The notes under the pieces are model-generated. The model saw only the letters and a list, made by a program, of their open reading frames with translations, ran no database searches and had not been told where the DNA came from. A stretch of 40,886 nucleotides of DNA. Source: JAGMXM01 sp964458325. GTDB taxonomy: Bacteria; Verrucomicrobiota; Verrucomicrobiia; Limisphaerales; UBA1319. Made by a program: the position numbers and the translations under genes. The number at the start of each line of letters is the position of its first letter. Positions within the stretch are counted from its first letter, which is position 1. The stretch covers positions 1-40,886 of the forward strand of contig CAYWIM010000036.1 of NCBI GenBank assembly GCA_964458325.1, given 5' to 3'. Shown here in pieces: positions 25,055 through 34,004 of this stretch.

Positions 25055-28000
25055 TTACGGGATCGCCACCTTGTAGAACCGGATGGCCGCGCCGCCTGTA
25101 TCATCCTGATAGGAGGCGGTGGCTCCGGTCGCGCTCACGGGCGACCCCCGGTTTTCCCACGGGCCGAGGGCAGAGGCGGCCGACATGACCTGGTAGCTCT
25201 TGCCCGACTGGGATTCCCACGTCAGCGTGACCACGCCGTTCGCGGCCGCCACGCTCAGGATCTTGAACGCGCCCGCAGGCGGCTGGTAACTCGAGTCGAT
25301 CCGGAAGGCCATGAGCCCGTTGTTTTCGTTCAGGGCGAACAGATACGTGTTGCCGCCGAAGTCCAGCGCGCCGTTGGCTTCGATGCTGGCGTTGTAGGTG
25401 GGGAACAGCTCCTGGTCGCGCAGCTGCGGGCCGGCTTCGAGGTCGGCGACGCTGTAGATCTGCACGTTTTTCTGGTCGTCCCGGGCGACAGTGGCCAGGA
25501 ATTTGAGGTCGTCGTTGTACGCCAATGTGGTGGCGGTCAGCGGCAGGTGACTGTTGTCGTAGGTCCTGAGGACGGTCCCCGTGGCGGCAGCCAGGTCGTA
25601 TTGGACCAGGTAGGTGGGGCCCTGCCAGGTCTTGACCCAGAAGGTGTTGCCCGCACCCCACGAGATCCCGAGCCGCGCGAAGTTGGCGGGAACGCCTGGC
25701 ACCAGGATTTCGTTCGGGACGAAATTGAGGCCATCGGTGGTTGTGAGGATCGAGAGCACGTTGGTGGCATCGGTGCTCAGGAGGATCTCCGTGTTGAGGC
25801 CCGCGCCGCGGACGTCCATAGTGTATCCGCAGAGCTTGTTGGGATTCAGGACGGGGAACGGATCGCCCCAGAAGGCGATGGTGGGAAACGTGGCAGGCTG
25901 GTCGTCGGCCCACCGATAGAGCGTGAACGGCACGGAGCCGGCACTGGTCGTGCGGTTCGCGGCGTAGACCACGCCGTCATCGGCGACTCCGATCTTGTTG
26001 ATCCAGCGGTTGCCGCCGCTGACGAAGCTCACGTCCAGGGTGTGCTTGTCGGCGCCGGTCAGGGCATCAAGCACGGCGATGATGACCGGCGTGGGATTGG
26101 TCGCCACGTAGCTGGCCACCAGGAGATTCGATGTCGCCGGGTTAAAGGCCATGCCGTACTCGTAGTAATTGAGATTGAGATAGGGGCGGCTGCCCGCAAT
26201 GGCCGACCAGATGTTCGTCATCTGGGCGGTGTTGTTGAGCGGCAGGACGGCCAGCGAGGCGGGAATGCTGTCGCGGTAGCCATCGGCATTAGTGACCCGG
26301 ACGTGGTAATCGCCAGCCTGAGCGGGCTGGACATTGGTCAGGGTCAGGGAAGCCGACGTCGCGCCGGGGATCGCCTCGGCGCCATTGAAGAACCACTGAT
26401 AGGTCAAGGGCGTGGGGCTGTCGGCCGTGACGCTCATCGTGGGGCTGGTGCTGGCGAACCAGGTCGCACCGGCCGGATGCGCCAGGATCACCGGCAGACG
26501 CGACGGCGCGCCCGCATTGATCTTGAATGCCTTGAGCCCGTTGTTGACACCGAGGGCGACGAGATAGCCGTTGGCGAAGTCGACGTTGCCCTGGAACTCG
26601 ATGTCTGCATTGTAGGTGGTGAAAAGCTCGTGATCCACCCAGAAGGGTCCGGCGTCGATGTCGCTGACGTCGTAGATGGGGACGCTCACCGGCGAGGGCG
26701 GAGAGCCGTTCAGCAGGCCCGCAAGAAGCTGGGTGGCCGGATCGTATTTGATCCCTGTGATCGAGTTGAAGACGCTCCGGGGTCCAGTGGTCGGGTAGAT
26801 CTTCTTCACCGACCCCGTCTGCGTGGCGAGGTCGAACTCGACCAAAACCAGCTGGCCGACGGATTTGGCCCAGAAGGTGTTCGTGCCCGGACCCCAGTCG
26901 ATGCCCAGGCGGGCGAACTTGTCGGGCGCGTCGGCAATGTTGATCGCAGTCGAGGTAAAGAAACCGGAGTTGTCGAGCTGGAGGATGGCCACGGTCGTGC
27001 TCGATTGGTTGTAGCTGCCCGAGCCCAGGAGGATCTGGGTGCCGGGGCCGGCGCCGCGCACGGCGAGGGTGCCGCCCCAGACGACGTTGACGGATGTCAA
27101 TCCATTGCCTGGATCGCCCGAATAGAGCAGCCGCCCAGCCAGAGCCGGCACGGGACCGTCGTCGGACAGGGCGTCGATCCGGAACGGATTGTTCGAGGTG
27201 TCGGTGCTGAGGTTGCAGAGATAGACCATTCCGTCGTCGGCCACGTCGACCTTGTTGTAGCCGGTGGAGCCGCCGGGAATGGGCAACAGGGCTGAATAAT
27301 CGATGTAGTGTTTCTCGGCCCCGGTCAGCCCGTCGAGAACGACCAGCATGTTGGTCGGGTTTTGACGCGTCAGGACCAGCACGTTGGTGTTCACTGGATT
27401 GATGGCTACGCTGTATTCCTTGTAGCCCGGGATCGAGGTCAGGTAAGGCCGGAGATCGGGCTCGATGCTCCAGATGTTGGTGACCAGATCGGATGAATTT
27501 CCGCGGGTGACCGTGATCGTGCCGGGGTTGCTCGAGGCGGCGCCGGAGGCGTTGGTGACCACCACCTGGTAGCTGCCCGCGTGGGCCAAGGTCACGGCCG
27601 GAATCGTCACCGTCGCCTGCGTCTTACCCGCCAGATCCACGCCGTCGAACCGCCATTGATAGGCCAGGGGCTGCGTCCCGCTGATGCCGGCGCTGACCAC
27701 ATACCGGGCGCCTTCCCAGAGCTGGATGTTGGCCGGATGCCTCGTGATGCTCGGGGCGTAGACAGCCTCATGAACCGTGTATCCCACGATGCCGTTGTTG
27801 GTCTCGAGGGCAAATAGCAAGCCGTCCCGGAGGGAGACCGCGCCGACGGAGTTGCCGTTGCCATTCGCAGCCGGCATGTCCTTGGTCGTGTCGGTCTGCA
27901 CGGGCGCGGCCGGATTCGAGATATCGAACACGCGGAGCTTGTGGTTGGCGGGATCCGTGGTCGTCGAGCATTGGAGAATAGCGATCAGGTTGCGGCTCAG

Positions 28001-28837
28001 GTCCACGGCGAGGGGCCCGCCAGGGCCGGCAGGCAAGGGGATGCTCCGCGTTGTCTTAGCGGTGTTTGCCTCGAGGTCGAGCGTGAGGTTCTTGAGGTTG
28101 CCCGTTCCCTGCTTGACCCAGAAGGTGTTGTCCGCGCCCCAGGCAATCCCCCAGCGGCTGTCCTGATCGGCCAGGTCGGTCACGATCTTGACGGCCGTGA
28201 AAGCCATGCCGTCGGCTGTCGTCAGCAAACCAACCCCCTGGTTGTACGTCCCCAGCAGGATCTGGGTGCTGGCGCCCGTGCCGCGGACGGCAATCGAATC
28301 GCCAAAGCGCCGCGGGCTTGTGCCGGTGGTGCTGCCGCCGGAAGGATCCCCTTCATATACCTTCTCGGGCTGCGCCGTTTCGCTCGCCCAGCGATAGAGC
28401 TTGAATGGCCCGTTCGCTCCAGTCGCGTCGGTGGTCAGGTTGCCGACATAGATCACGCCATCGGTCGTGATGCCAATCATGCTGAGGGGGAAATTGCCCC
28501 CGGAGATCACGCCGCTGTCAAAAGGCAGCGCCCCGATCACCGCGCCATTGGTCGAATCCAGTATATGAACCGCGGTGGACCCCTCGCGGCTCACCACCAG
28601 GAGGTGGCCAGTGGCCGGGTTGTAGTCCAGCCCGCGGGTTCGGTCGCCTGTGGCCTTCATGAAGGGGTGGGACGGCGCTTCCGCCACCACGCTCCAGACG
28701 TTCGAAAACGCATGCATTTGGCCGAAGGCGCTTTGCGTCAGGCCGAAGAGGATGGAGAGAACGATGAGAAATGGCAGCAGCAAGAATCCGATGCGCAAGG
28801 CGGCCTTGTGCCGGACGGTGGGATAGTATGTTTTCAT
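25055..28837 (-). CDS. Exported three-fold-repeat protein (DUF4623-like) with Ig-like domains
   Basis: A 1260-residue exported protein. ATG 28837 is chosen because it is followed directly by a good signal peptide (RIGFLLLPFLIVLSILFGL, cleavage near AFGQ). Three long repeats begin with S/T-N-V/I-W-S (NVWSVVAEAP, NIWSIEPDLR, NIWSAIAGSR) and contain matching blocks: NPxTxxLLV, a vLDxxTGA strand, DDGxVY, and a closing NNGLxAFxI. Each probably folds as a beta-propeller, and the pattern agrees with DUF4623-type domains. Two Ig-like domains with TYQWFFNG or AYQWRFDG separate the repeats. The C-terminal 65 residues are the shared module, ending in IRFYKVAIP. Role unknown; surface binding or scaffold is plausible. 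It is divergent from the response-regulator gene across a 121-base gap. Confidence 0.78.
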   Translation of the reverse strand: MKTYYPTVRHKAALRIGFLLLPFLIVLSILFGLTQSAFGQMHAFSNVWSVVAEAPSHPFMKATGDRTRGLDYNPATGHLLVVSREGSTAVHILDSTNGAVIGALPFDSGVISGGNFPLSMIGITTDGVIYVGNLTTDATGANGPFKLYRWASETAQPEKVYEGDPSGGSTTGTSPRRFGDSIAVRGTGASTQILLGTYNQGVGLLTTADGMAFTAVKIVTDLADQDSRWGIAWGADNTFWVKQGTGNLKNLTLDLEANTAKTTRSIPLPAGPGGPLAVDLSRNLIAILQCSTTTDPANHKLRVFDISNPAAPVQTDTTKDMPAANGNGNSVGAVSLRDGLLFALETNNGIVGYTVHEAVYAPSITRHPANIQLWEGARYVVSAGISGTQPLAYQWRFDGVDLAGKTQATVTIPAVTLAHAGSYQVVVTNASGAASSNPGTITVTRGNSSDLVTNIWSIEPDLRPYLTSIPGYKEYSVAINPVNTNVLVLTRQNPTNMLVVLDGLTGAEKHYIDYSALLPIPGGSTGYNKVDVADDGMVYLCNLSTDTSNNPFRIDALSDDGPVPALAGRLLYSGDPGNGLTSVNVVWGGTLAVRGAGPGTQILLGSGSYNQSSTTVAILQLDNSGFFTSTAINIADAPDKFARLGIDWGPGTNTFWAKSVGQLVLVEFDLATQTGSVKKIYPTTGPRSVFNSITGIKYDPATQLLAGLLNGSPPSPVSVPIYDVSDIDAGPFWVDHELFTTYNADIEFQGNVDFANGYLVALGVNNGLKAFKINAGAPSRLPVILAHPAGATWFASTSPTMSVTADSPTPLTYQWFFNGAEAIPGATSASLTLTNVQPAQAGDYHVRVTNADGYRDSIPASLAVLPLNNTAQMTNIWSAIAGSRPYLNLNYYEYGMAFNPATSNLLVASYVATNPTPVIIAVLDALTGADKHTLDVSFVSGGNRWINKIGVADDGVVYAANRTTSAGSVPFTLYRWADDQPATFPTIAFWGDPFPVLNPNKLCGYTMDVRGAGLNTEILLSTDATNVLSILTTTDGLNFVPNEILVPGVPANFARLGISWGAGNTFWVKTWQGPTYLVQYDLAAATGTVLRTYDNSHLPLTATTLAYNDDLKFLATVARDDQKNVQIYSVADLEAGPQLRDQELFPTYNASIEANGALDFGGNTYLFALNENNGLMAFRIDSSYQPPAGAFKILSVAAANGVVTLTWESQSGKSYQVMSAASALGPWENRGSPVSATGATASYQDDTGGAAIRFYKVAIP

Positions 28838-28958
28838 AGTTACAGCGATTACGCCTTGGGTTGTGTAAGCCATCCGATCCCGTCCAGTCAATCAAAGTTC
28901 AGCCGAAGACACAGCAGCTTTCCGCAGTTTTTCCTTGAGCTGAGGGGGCTTGATCGGA

Positions 28959-30446
28959 ATGTTTGTCCTATTGGATTTCATTCCGACGCCTGTGACCGAT
29001 ATGGACCATGCGAAGCTTTCAGCGGCCAGCATCCTGGTGGTCGAGGACGACCTCCTGTTTCGGAAGCAGCTCGTGGCCTATCTCGAGAAGCAGGGGGCGG
29101 ACGTCACCGGAGCGGACACCGCAGCGGCAGCGCGCCGCTGGGCCGCCGAATCCGCGTTCGACTGGGTCTTTCTGGATGTCAACCTCCCCGATGGGCGGGG
29201 GACAGATCTGCTGCGCGACCAGGTGTTCAGCGGGAACGCCGGAGTCGTGGTGATGACCGCGGAGGGGGCCGTGTCGGGCGCCGTCGAGGCCATGCGATGG
29301 GGCGCCGTCGATTACCTGGTGAAGCCGTTCGATCCGGCGGAGCTGCCGCTCGTCATCCAGCGGGCCCGGAAGATGCGGCTGGCGGCGCGGCTCGATGAGC
29401 ACCAGCGGCGTCACCAGGAGCCGTCGGAGGATGCTTTCGTCTTCGGACGCGCCCTGGCCGGCTTGCGGGAGCAGCTGGAACGAATCCTGGCCGTCGACCG
29501 GCGCCTCCAAGACCGGCTGCCGCCTGTGTTGATCGAGGGCGAAACCGGCACAGGCAAAACCATGCTCGCGCGCTGGCTCCATCACCGCGGGCCCCGCGCC
29601 GGCCAGCCGATGGTCGAGATGAACTGCTCGGCCGTGCCGGAAACGCTCGCGGAATCCGAGCTCTTCGGCCACGAGCGAGGGGCGTTCACCGATGCCAAGA
29701 CCGCCCGGATCGGGTTGCTCGAAGCAGCCCAGGGCGGCACGCTTTTCCTGGACGAATTGCCCAGCCTGGCCCCGCCCCTGCAGGCCAAATTGCTCACCGC
29801 CATCGAGGATGGCCGCATCCGCCGGCTCGGAGCCAGCCGCACCCTCGAGGTCGATGTCCGGATCATCGCCGCCAGCCACAAGCCCCTGGCAGACCTCGTC
29901 GCACTCGGCCAAATGCGCGAAGACCTGGCGCACCGCCTGGATCTGTGCCGGATCCACCTGCCTCCGCTCCGCGAGCGAGGACAGGAGATCGTGTCGCTGG
30001 CCGAAGAACTCATGGCCCGGATTTGCCGGCGGCACCGCCTGCCCAATCGCAAGATCACTCCCGAAGGCCGCCAGCGGCTGATCGCTTACCGCTGGCCAGG
30101 AAATGTCCGCGAACTCATGCACGAGCTCGAACGCGCCATCATTTTCGAAGACTCCCACGAGCTCGATTTCCGCCAGCTGGCTCCATCTCTCGAATCTACT
30201 CCCGCTCCTCCGCCCGCGCCGGACGGTTCATCAGCAATCCCGGACGATTGGTTCAACGATCACTACCGGTTCCCGAACGATGGCTTCTCCATGGATCGGG
30301 CGATTCAGCGCCTGATCGGACACGCCCTGGCCCAAAGCGACGGCAACATATCGGCTGCAGCCCGGTTGTTGGGAGTCAGCCGTGATTACCTCCGCTACCA
30401 CCTCGCCCAAGGTAAAAAGGATGGGACGATCGATTCAGCGGGATGA
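28959..30446 (+). CDS. Sigma-54-dependent response regulator (NtrC family)
   Basis: A cytoplasmic transcription activator of the NtrC class. The receiver begins ILVVEDD. The phosphorylated Asp is residue 73 in FLDVNLPDGRG, and VKPFD carries the conserved Lys. The AAA+ domain has Walker A GETGTGKT, the sigma-54 contact loop GAFTDA (residues 241-246), Walker B TLFLDELP and a C-terminal RWPGNVRELMHELE. A Fis-type helix-turn-helix closes it (ISAAARLLGVSRDYLRYHL). ATG 28959 has GAGGGG 11 bases upstream. A TTG at 28950 is too close to that site, and ATG 29001 directly before the receiver is a second option. The next gene downstream has a sigma-54 promoter and a kinase gene lies three genes away, so these probably form one regulatory pair (inference). 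Confidence 0.93.
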   Translation: MFVLLDFIPTPVTDMDHAKLSAASILVVEDDLLFRKQLVAYLEKQGADVTGADTAAAARRWAAESAFDWVFLDVNLPDGRGTDLLRDQVFSGNAGVVVMTAEGAVSGAVEAMRWGAVDYLVKPFDPAELPLVIQRARKMRLAARLDEHQRRHQEPSEDAFVFGRALAGLREQLERILAVDRRLQDRLPPVLIEGETGTGKTMLARWLHHRGPRAGQPMVEMNCSAVPETLAESELFGHERGAFTDAKTARIGLLEAAQGGTLFLDELPSLAPPLQAKLLTAIEDGRIRRLGASRTLEVDVRIIAASHKPLADLVALGQMREDLAHRLDLCRIHLPPLRERGQEIVSLAEELMARICRRHRLPNRKITPEGRQRLIAYRWPGNVRELMHELERAIIFEDSHELDFRQLAPSLESTPAPPPAPDGSSAIPDDWFNDHYRFPNDGFSMDRAIQRLIGHALAQSDGNISAAARLLGVSRDYLRYHLAQGKKDGTIDSAG

Positions 30447-30458
30447 TCGTAAGGAGAT

Positions 30459-30519
30459 TGGGTGAAAAGACCCATCCAAGAGCACTCCAGGCAGAGTCGA
30501 AACTGGGCGAAATGCCCCA
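30459..30519 (+). promoter_or_regulatory. Two hairpin/palindrome sites after the regulator gene
   Basis: TGGGT-gaaaag-ACCCA (30459-30474) and TGGGC-gaaat-GCCCCA (30504-30519) are two short related palindromes, 13 bases and more past the regulator stop and 90-150 bases upstream of the sigma-54 promoter. The distance suits upstream activator sites for an NtrC-type protein. They could instead be weak termination hairpins, although no U-tract follows. Confidence 0.3.
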
Positions 30520-30554
30520 ATTTCCAGGAACATCCACTTCCGGTTCTGGGTTCA

Positions 30555-30597
30555 AATATTTTGTTTATCATTCATTATCAATTGGTTATAAAATATT
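30555..30597. promoter_or_regulatory. AT-rich inverted repeat next to the sigma-54 promoter
   Basis: AATATTTT (30555-30562) and AAAATATT (30590-30597) form a perfect 8-base inverted repeat with weaker pairing inside (TTTATC against GTTATA). It lies immediately upstream of the sigma-54 promoter in a strikingly AT-rich island within GC-rich DNA. This could be an integration-host-factor-type bend or an activator site. Confidence 0.4.
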
Positions 30598-30604
30598 AAC
30601 AATG

Positions 30605-30621
30605 TTGGCATAAAGGATGCA
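30605..30621 (+). promoter_or_regulatory. Sigma-54 (-24/-12) promoter
   Basis: TTGGCATAAAGGATGCA has the invariant GG (30607-30608) and GC (30619-30620) exactly ten bases apart, and TTGGCA and TGCA match the consensus TTGGCACG-N4-TTGCA well. Transcription should start near 30632, about 48 bases before the coiled-coil protein gene. It lies directly downstream of a gene for a sigma-54 activator, which is strong contextual support. Confidence 0.8.
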
Positions 30622-30679
30622 TCTGTATCGGCCGGATGCGCAAGCATCCAGGAAGACGTAACAGAGCAAACGAGAGTTT

Positions 30680-31183
30680 ATGAAAAAAGTTGTGTTGATT
30701 TTTGCAGCATTGACCGTCGCCGTGTGGATCGCGCCTGCATGGGCGGAAGATTCAGGTGATCCTGGAACCGGGGATCCCCCGGTTGTCCAACCGCCGACGC
30801 CGCCTGCTGATCCGCCTCCGGTCGATCCGCCAGTGCGCAAAGGGTGGGGGAAGGACAAGGGTTGGTTCCCGAGCCTGACAGACGAGAACCAAGCCAAGTA
30901 CGATGCCTATGTGGCTGCGAGGGACGCCTACCTCAATGCACAGCGTGATTTGGTCAAGGAGATGAGGACGGCCGACGCGGAAAAGAAAGCGGAGTTGCTG
31001 GCGGCGCGGAAAGCTGCATTCGACGCCTACAAGTCGAGCATCGAAACGCTGCGCCAGGAAGCCAAGACCGCCGTCCAGACCATGCGCAACCAGCATGCGA
31101 ACCAGGAGCGCCAGAGATTGTTGGAGCAGGCCAAGGAGCAAGTCAAAGAGCAGATTCGCGATCGCGCGCGGGGCGGGGAATAA
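30680..31183 (+). CDS. Small exported Pro-rich coiled-coil protein
   Basis: A 167-residue exported protein with no recognised family. The signal peptide is MKKVVLIFAALTVAVWIAPAWA. A Pro/Asp-rich linker (residues about 24-52) is followed by a Lys/Gly/Trp segment (KGWGKDKGWFP). A long charged helix from about residue 65 to the end is rich in Ala, Glu, Lys, Gln and Arg (AEKKAELLAARKAAFDAYKS, LLEQAKEQVKEQIRDRARG) and is a likely coiled coil. It is the first gene behind the sigma-54 promoter and is separated from the beta-barrel gene by a hairpin. A periplasmic chaperone, an adaptor between envelope layers, or a sensor ligand are all possible. GAGAG before the ATG is a weak ribosome-binding site. 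Confidence 0.75.
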   Translation: MKKVVLIFAALTVAVWIAPAWAEDSGDPGTGDPPVVQPPTPPADPPPVDPPVRKGWGKDKGWFPSLTDENQAKYDAYVAARDAYLNAQRDLVKEMRTADAEKKAELLAARKAAFDAYKSSIETLRQEAKTAVQTMRNQHANQERQRLLEQAKEQVKEQIRDRARGGE

Positions 31184-31219
31184 TTGGGCCAGGTTTGACG
31201 AACAATTCAGGTTGATTGG

Positions 31220-32431
31220 TTGAGTCACTTGGCTGATAGCACCGGGCTGGGCGGTCCGACGAGGATCGCCCGGCTTGCTTTTGGGGGCCATTTCAGGCCC
31301 CTTTTTTTCATACTCATCGGGTGTCTCGGCCCCCTCTGCTCCGGCTCGACATCATCGGCCACCTCGAGCGGCGCGCGGATCCCGCCCGCCAATCCATCGA
31401 AGGCGCCCCCGTTTTTTTGGGACCAAACACTGAATGTGCGGGCCGGATTCGGATACAAAGAAAACCTGACGATGGCGCCGTTCGATCCCGAGGGGAGCGC
31501 ATTCGCCACGGCGGGATTCGATCTGGTCCTGATGCGCCTGTCGGCCACCGGATCGGAACTGATGTTCCTGCTGTTCGCGGACGACTGGCGGTATCTGAAC
31601 GCCCAGAGCGTTGACAAGGAGAATCTGGTGGTGGCGCAAGCGAGTTGGAAGCAACCGCTGAATCCCGAGTGGCGGCATGAGGGTGTTTTAGAGTATTTCC
31701 ACATAAACCAGGTCTTCGACGCCTCGATCACCGAGACCAACCGGTCGAGCGTGAAGGCCAGAGGGCACATGGCCCGCTGGCGGCCCGGTTTCCGACGGGA
31801 CTGGGGCGCCAACACCCATGTCGATCTTCAATTCGGGCTCGGGCGCCAGTATTATCAGGAGCCATTGGATGATTACTGGGAGATGGGGCCGAAGGTCGCA
31901 TGGGAACATCGCTGGTCCAACCGCCAAGGGCTCACGCTCAGTTACGAATACCTCTATCGGCCGTATGACCGCCGCACGGCCACCACTTCGGATGGGATGT
32001 CCATTCCCGGCACAAGCCTGAGTTTTCGCCAGCAGGAGATCGTGGCGCTCTGGCGGATGGACTGGGGGCGAAACCGGCGGTGGACGAGCACGAGCCGGGC
32101 CGGGATCGAGATCAACCAGGACAACGGCGCCGAGTATTTCGATTATCTCGATTACCATGCAAGCCAGCAGCTTCGGCTCCGAATGCGGCCGTGGGAAATG
32201 CGTGCCAAGATCGGCTGGCACTATTATGATTTCGAAAAACAGACGGCGGACCTGGCGGGTTTGCAGCGGCGGACAAGAACCGCCGTGGATTGGAACGTTC
32301 GCATCGAACGACAATGGGGCTCGCGCACGACGCTGTTTGTCGATTATGAACAGGAACACTCGCTGGGCAGCGCGACCTATGACCAATATCGGGTCCGCGT
32401 CCTGACGGGCGGGCTCGAGCTGGAGTTTTGA
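31220..32431 (+). CDS. Outer-membrane beta-barrel protein
   Basis: A predicted outer-membrane protein of about 403 residues. After the leader, the sequence alternates aromatic/hydrophobic with polar residues in short strands separated by Asp/Asn/Gly turns (NVRAGFGYKENL, GPKVAWEHRWSNRQGLTLSYEY, MRAKIGWHYYDFEKQ, TTLFVDYEQEHS). It ends in GGLELEF, a C-terminal Phe typical of Bam substrates. No ATG starts the frame. TTG at 31220 is the best candidate and yields a signal-like core FFILIGCLGPLC, which also contains a possible lipobox (LIGC). A strong intrinsic terminator hairpin overlaps this leader region, so the start is uncertain. The kinase gene begins 3 bases after its stop, indicating tight co-expression. 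Confidence 0.72.
   Translation: MSHLADSTGLGGPTRIARLAFGGHFRPLFFILIGCLGPLCSGSTSSATSSGARIPPANPSKAPPFFWDQTLNVRAGFGYKENLTMAPFDPEGSAFATAGFDLVLMRLSATGSELMFLLFADDWRYLNAQSVDKENLVVAQASWKQPLNPEWRHEGVLEYFHINQVFDASITETNRSSVKARGHMARWRPGFRRDWGANTHVDLQFGLGRQYYQEPLDDYWEMGPKVAWEHRWSNRQGLTLSYEYLYRPYDRRTATTSDGMSIPGTSLSFRQQEIVALWRMDWGRNRRWTSTSRAGIEINQDNGAEYFDYLDYHASQQLRLRMRPWEMRAKIGWHYYDFEKQTADLAGLQRRTRTAVDWNVRIERQWGSRTTLFVDYEQEHSLGSATYDQYRVRVLTGGLELEF
31283..31308 (+). terminator. Intrinsic terminator or attenuator inside the beta-barrel leader
   Basis: GGGGCC (31284-31289), loop ATTTCA, and GGCCCC (31296-31301) are followed by seven T residues (31302-31308). This is a textbook rho-independent terminator, 100 bases past the coiled-coil gene stop. 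It lies within the predicted signal-peptide codons of the beta-barrel gene, so it would either end most transcripts from the sigma-54 promoter or act as an attenuator. Confidence 0.65.
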
Positions 32432-32434
32432 ACG

Positions 32435-33910
32435 ATGGACCGGCTTTGGATAGCATTGGCCGCATGGCGATCGCGGCGTCTGGGTTTCCTCGTGACGGGA
32501 TTCACCCTGGCGCTGTTCGCGGCCGCTGTGTTCCTGGTCAGCCTGCGCCTCCGCCAAGCCGTGCGCGAGCAGATCCTGCGGCGCGATGGCGCTGTCCTCA
32601 GCGCGGTGGCGCTCATGCAGCAGTACGCGGATCAGGAGGAGGGCTCGACAGGGATCGAGATCGACAATCCCATGGACCAGCTGCTGATGATGCTCGATAC
32701 CTCCCGGATCGAGGACGTGATGGCGATCCGTCTCTTCGATGAAAATGGCTCGATCCAGGCCGTGTTCCCCCCCGACGTCGTCGAAACCCGCCTGACGCGC
32801 GCCGATCTCGAGTCGCTGATCCGGCTCGAGACCGTTAGCCGGTTTCATCCGCGAACGGACCTGGCCGCGCTGTTCGAGCCGGCCGGATCGTCGACGGATT
32901 CGGATGGCGCCTGGCCCGCATTGCTCGAGGTCATCATCCCGATCTTCCCGAAAGACGATCCGCGGCTGGTGGGCGCCGCCCAGTTCTTCATGGATGGCAG
33001 CTCGATCGCCGAAGAATTCGCCCGCCTGGATGCGCATGGATGGCGATACGGATTGACCGTGCTCGGGATCCTGGGAGGCGCGATGGCGGCGGCGCTGGGC
33101 TGGGCGTTTCAGCGCATGCAGCACGCCAACCGGCTGCTGGCCGAACGGTCGAGCCACCTGGCCCTCGCCAATCAACAGCTCACCTTGCAGGCTAAAATGG
33201 GAGCGGTCGGCGCCCTCACGGCGAATCTGCTGCATGGCCTGAAAAATCCTTTGGCCGGCCTTCGAACCCTGGCCGTCAACCGCTCCGGCGAGGCCCGCAA
33301 CGGCGCCGAAGACAGCGGCCAGTGGCGCGATGTCGCCGACGTCGCCGAGCGCATGCAGGAGCTGGTCAATGAAACCGTTCGCATTCTTCGCGAGGAGAAC
33401 GGCGTGACCGAATACGAGTTGACATTCGAGGAGATGGCCGCGGTCTTGCGGGAGCGGATCCTCCCGCTGGCAGCCCAGGCCGGCCTCGAGCTCCACTGCC
33501 TCTTGCGCACCCGAGGCGCCATGTCCAACCGCGAGGCGAACCTCGTGCTGCTGATCCTCGAAAACTTGCTGCACAATGCCATCCAGGCAACACCCCGGGG
33601 CCGGCAGGTCCGCCTTCGAATCTACCGCCGCGCCACCGACACCATCATGGCGGTCGAGGATCAGGGCCCGGGCATTCCGGAGGCCATCCGGGATCAATTG
33701 TTCGTCCCGGGACGGTCCACGCACCCGGGGGGGACAGGCCTCGGCCTGGCGTTGAGCCGGGCGCTGGCCCGGCAGATGGGCGCCGAGGTCCGCCTCGAGC
33801 AGAGCGGAGACCATGGCTCGGTCTTCGTCCTGATTCTCCCCGCGGATCGACTGCTCGAGAGTGCGGATGCGCGGGCCAAGCGCGTCCTCGAATCGGCGCC
33901 GCCAGCGTGA
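32435..33910 (+). CDS. Sensor histidine kinase
   Basis: An inner-membrane kinase of 491 residues that should phosphorylate a response regulator, most likely the sigma-54 activator upstream. Transmembrane helix 1 spans about residues 16-38 (LGFLVTGFTLALFAAAVFLV) and helix 2 about 204-226. Between them is a periplasmic sensor of about 160 residues with no recognised fold, rich in Asp/Glu. The phospho-acceptor is His267 in LLHGLKNPLAGL, an NtrB-like H-box. The ATPase domain has ENLLHNAIQAT (N-box), VEDQGPGIP (G1) and GGTGLGLAL (G2). The NtrB/ZraS-like kinase style fits pairing with an NtrC-class regulator. It starts 3 bases after the beta-barrel gene, which suggests the barrel or its partner influences the signal (inference). 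Confidence 0.92.
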   Translation: MDRLWIALAAWRSRRLGFLVTGFTLALFAAAVFLVSLRLRQAVREQILRRDGAVLSAVALMQQYADQEEGSTGIEIDNPMDQLLMMLDTSRIEDVMAIRLFDENGSIQAVFPPDVVETRLTRADLESLIRLETVSRFHPRTDLAALFEPAGSSTDSDGAWPALLEVIIPIFPKDDPRLVGAAQFFMDGSSIAEEFARLDAHGWRYGLTVLGILGGAMAAALGWAFQRMQHANRLLAERSSHLALANQQLTLQAKMGAVGALTANLLHGLKNPLAGLRTLAVNRSGEARNGAEDSGQWRDVADVAERMQELVNETVRILREENGVTEYELTFEEMAAVLRERILPLAAQAGLELHCLLRTRGAMSNREANLVLLILENLLHNAIQATPRGRQVRLRIYRRATDTIMAVEDQGPGIPEAIRDQLFVPGRSTHPGGTGLGLALSRALARQMGAEVRLEQSGDHGSVFVLILPADRLLESADARAKRVLESAPPA

Positions 33911-34004
33911 TCGTGCGGCCAGAGACGGGGTCGGCAACCGCGGCTGGAGCCGGCCCGGCGGCTCTCGATCGCCATCGAGTAGAGGCGATTGCCGGGCAGC
34001 GCCG

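Noticed and set aside
29679..29696. GAFTDA instead of GAFTGA in the sigma-54 activator as a loss-of-function sign
   Set aside because: Asp at this position is a frequent natural variant of the loop in this family, so it does not indicate loss of sigma-54 contact.
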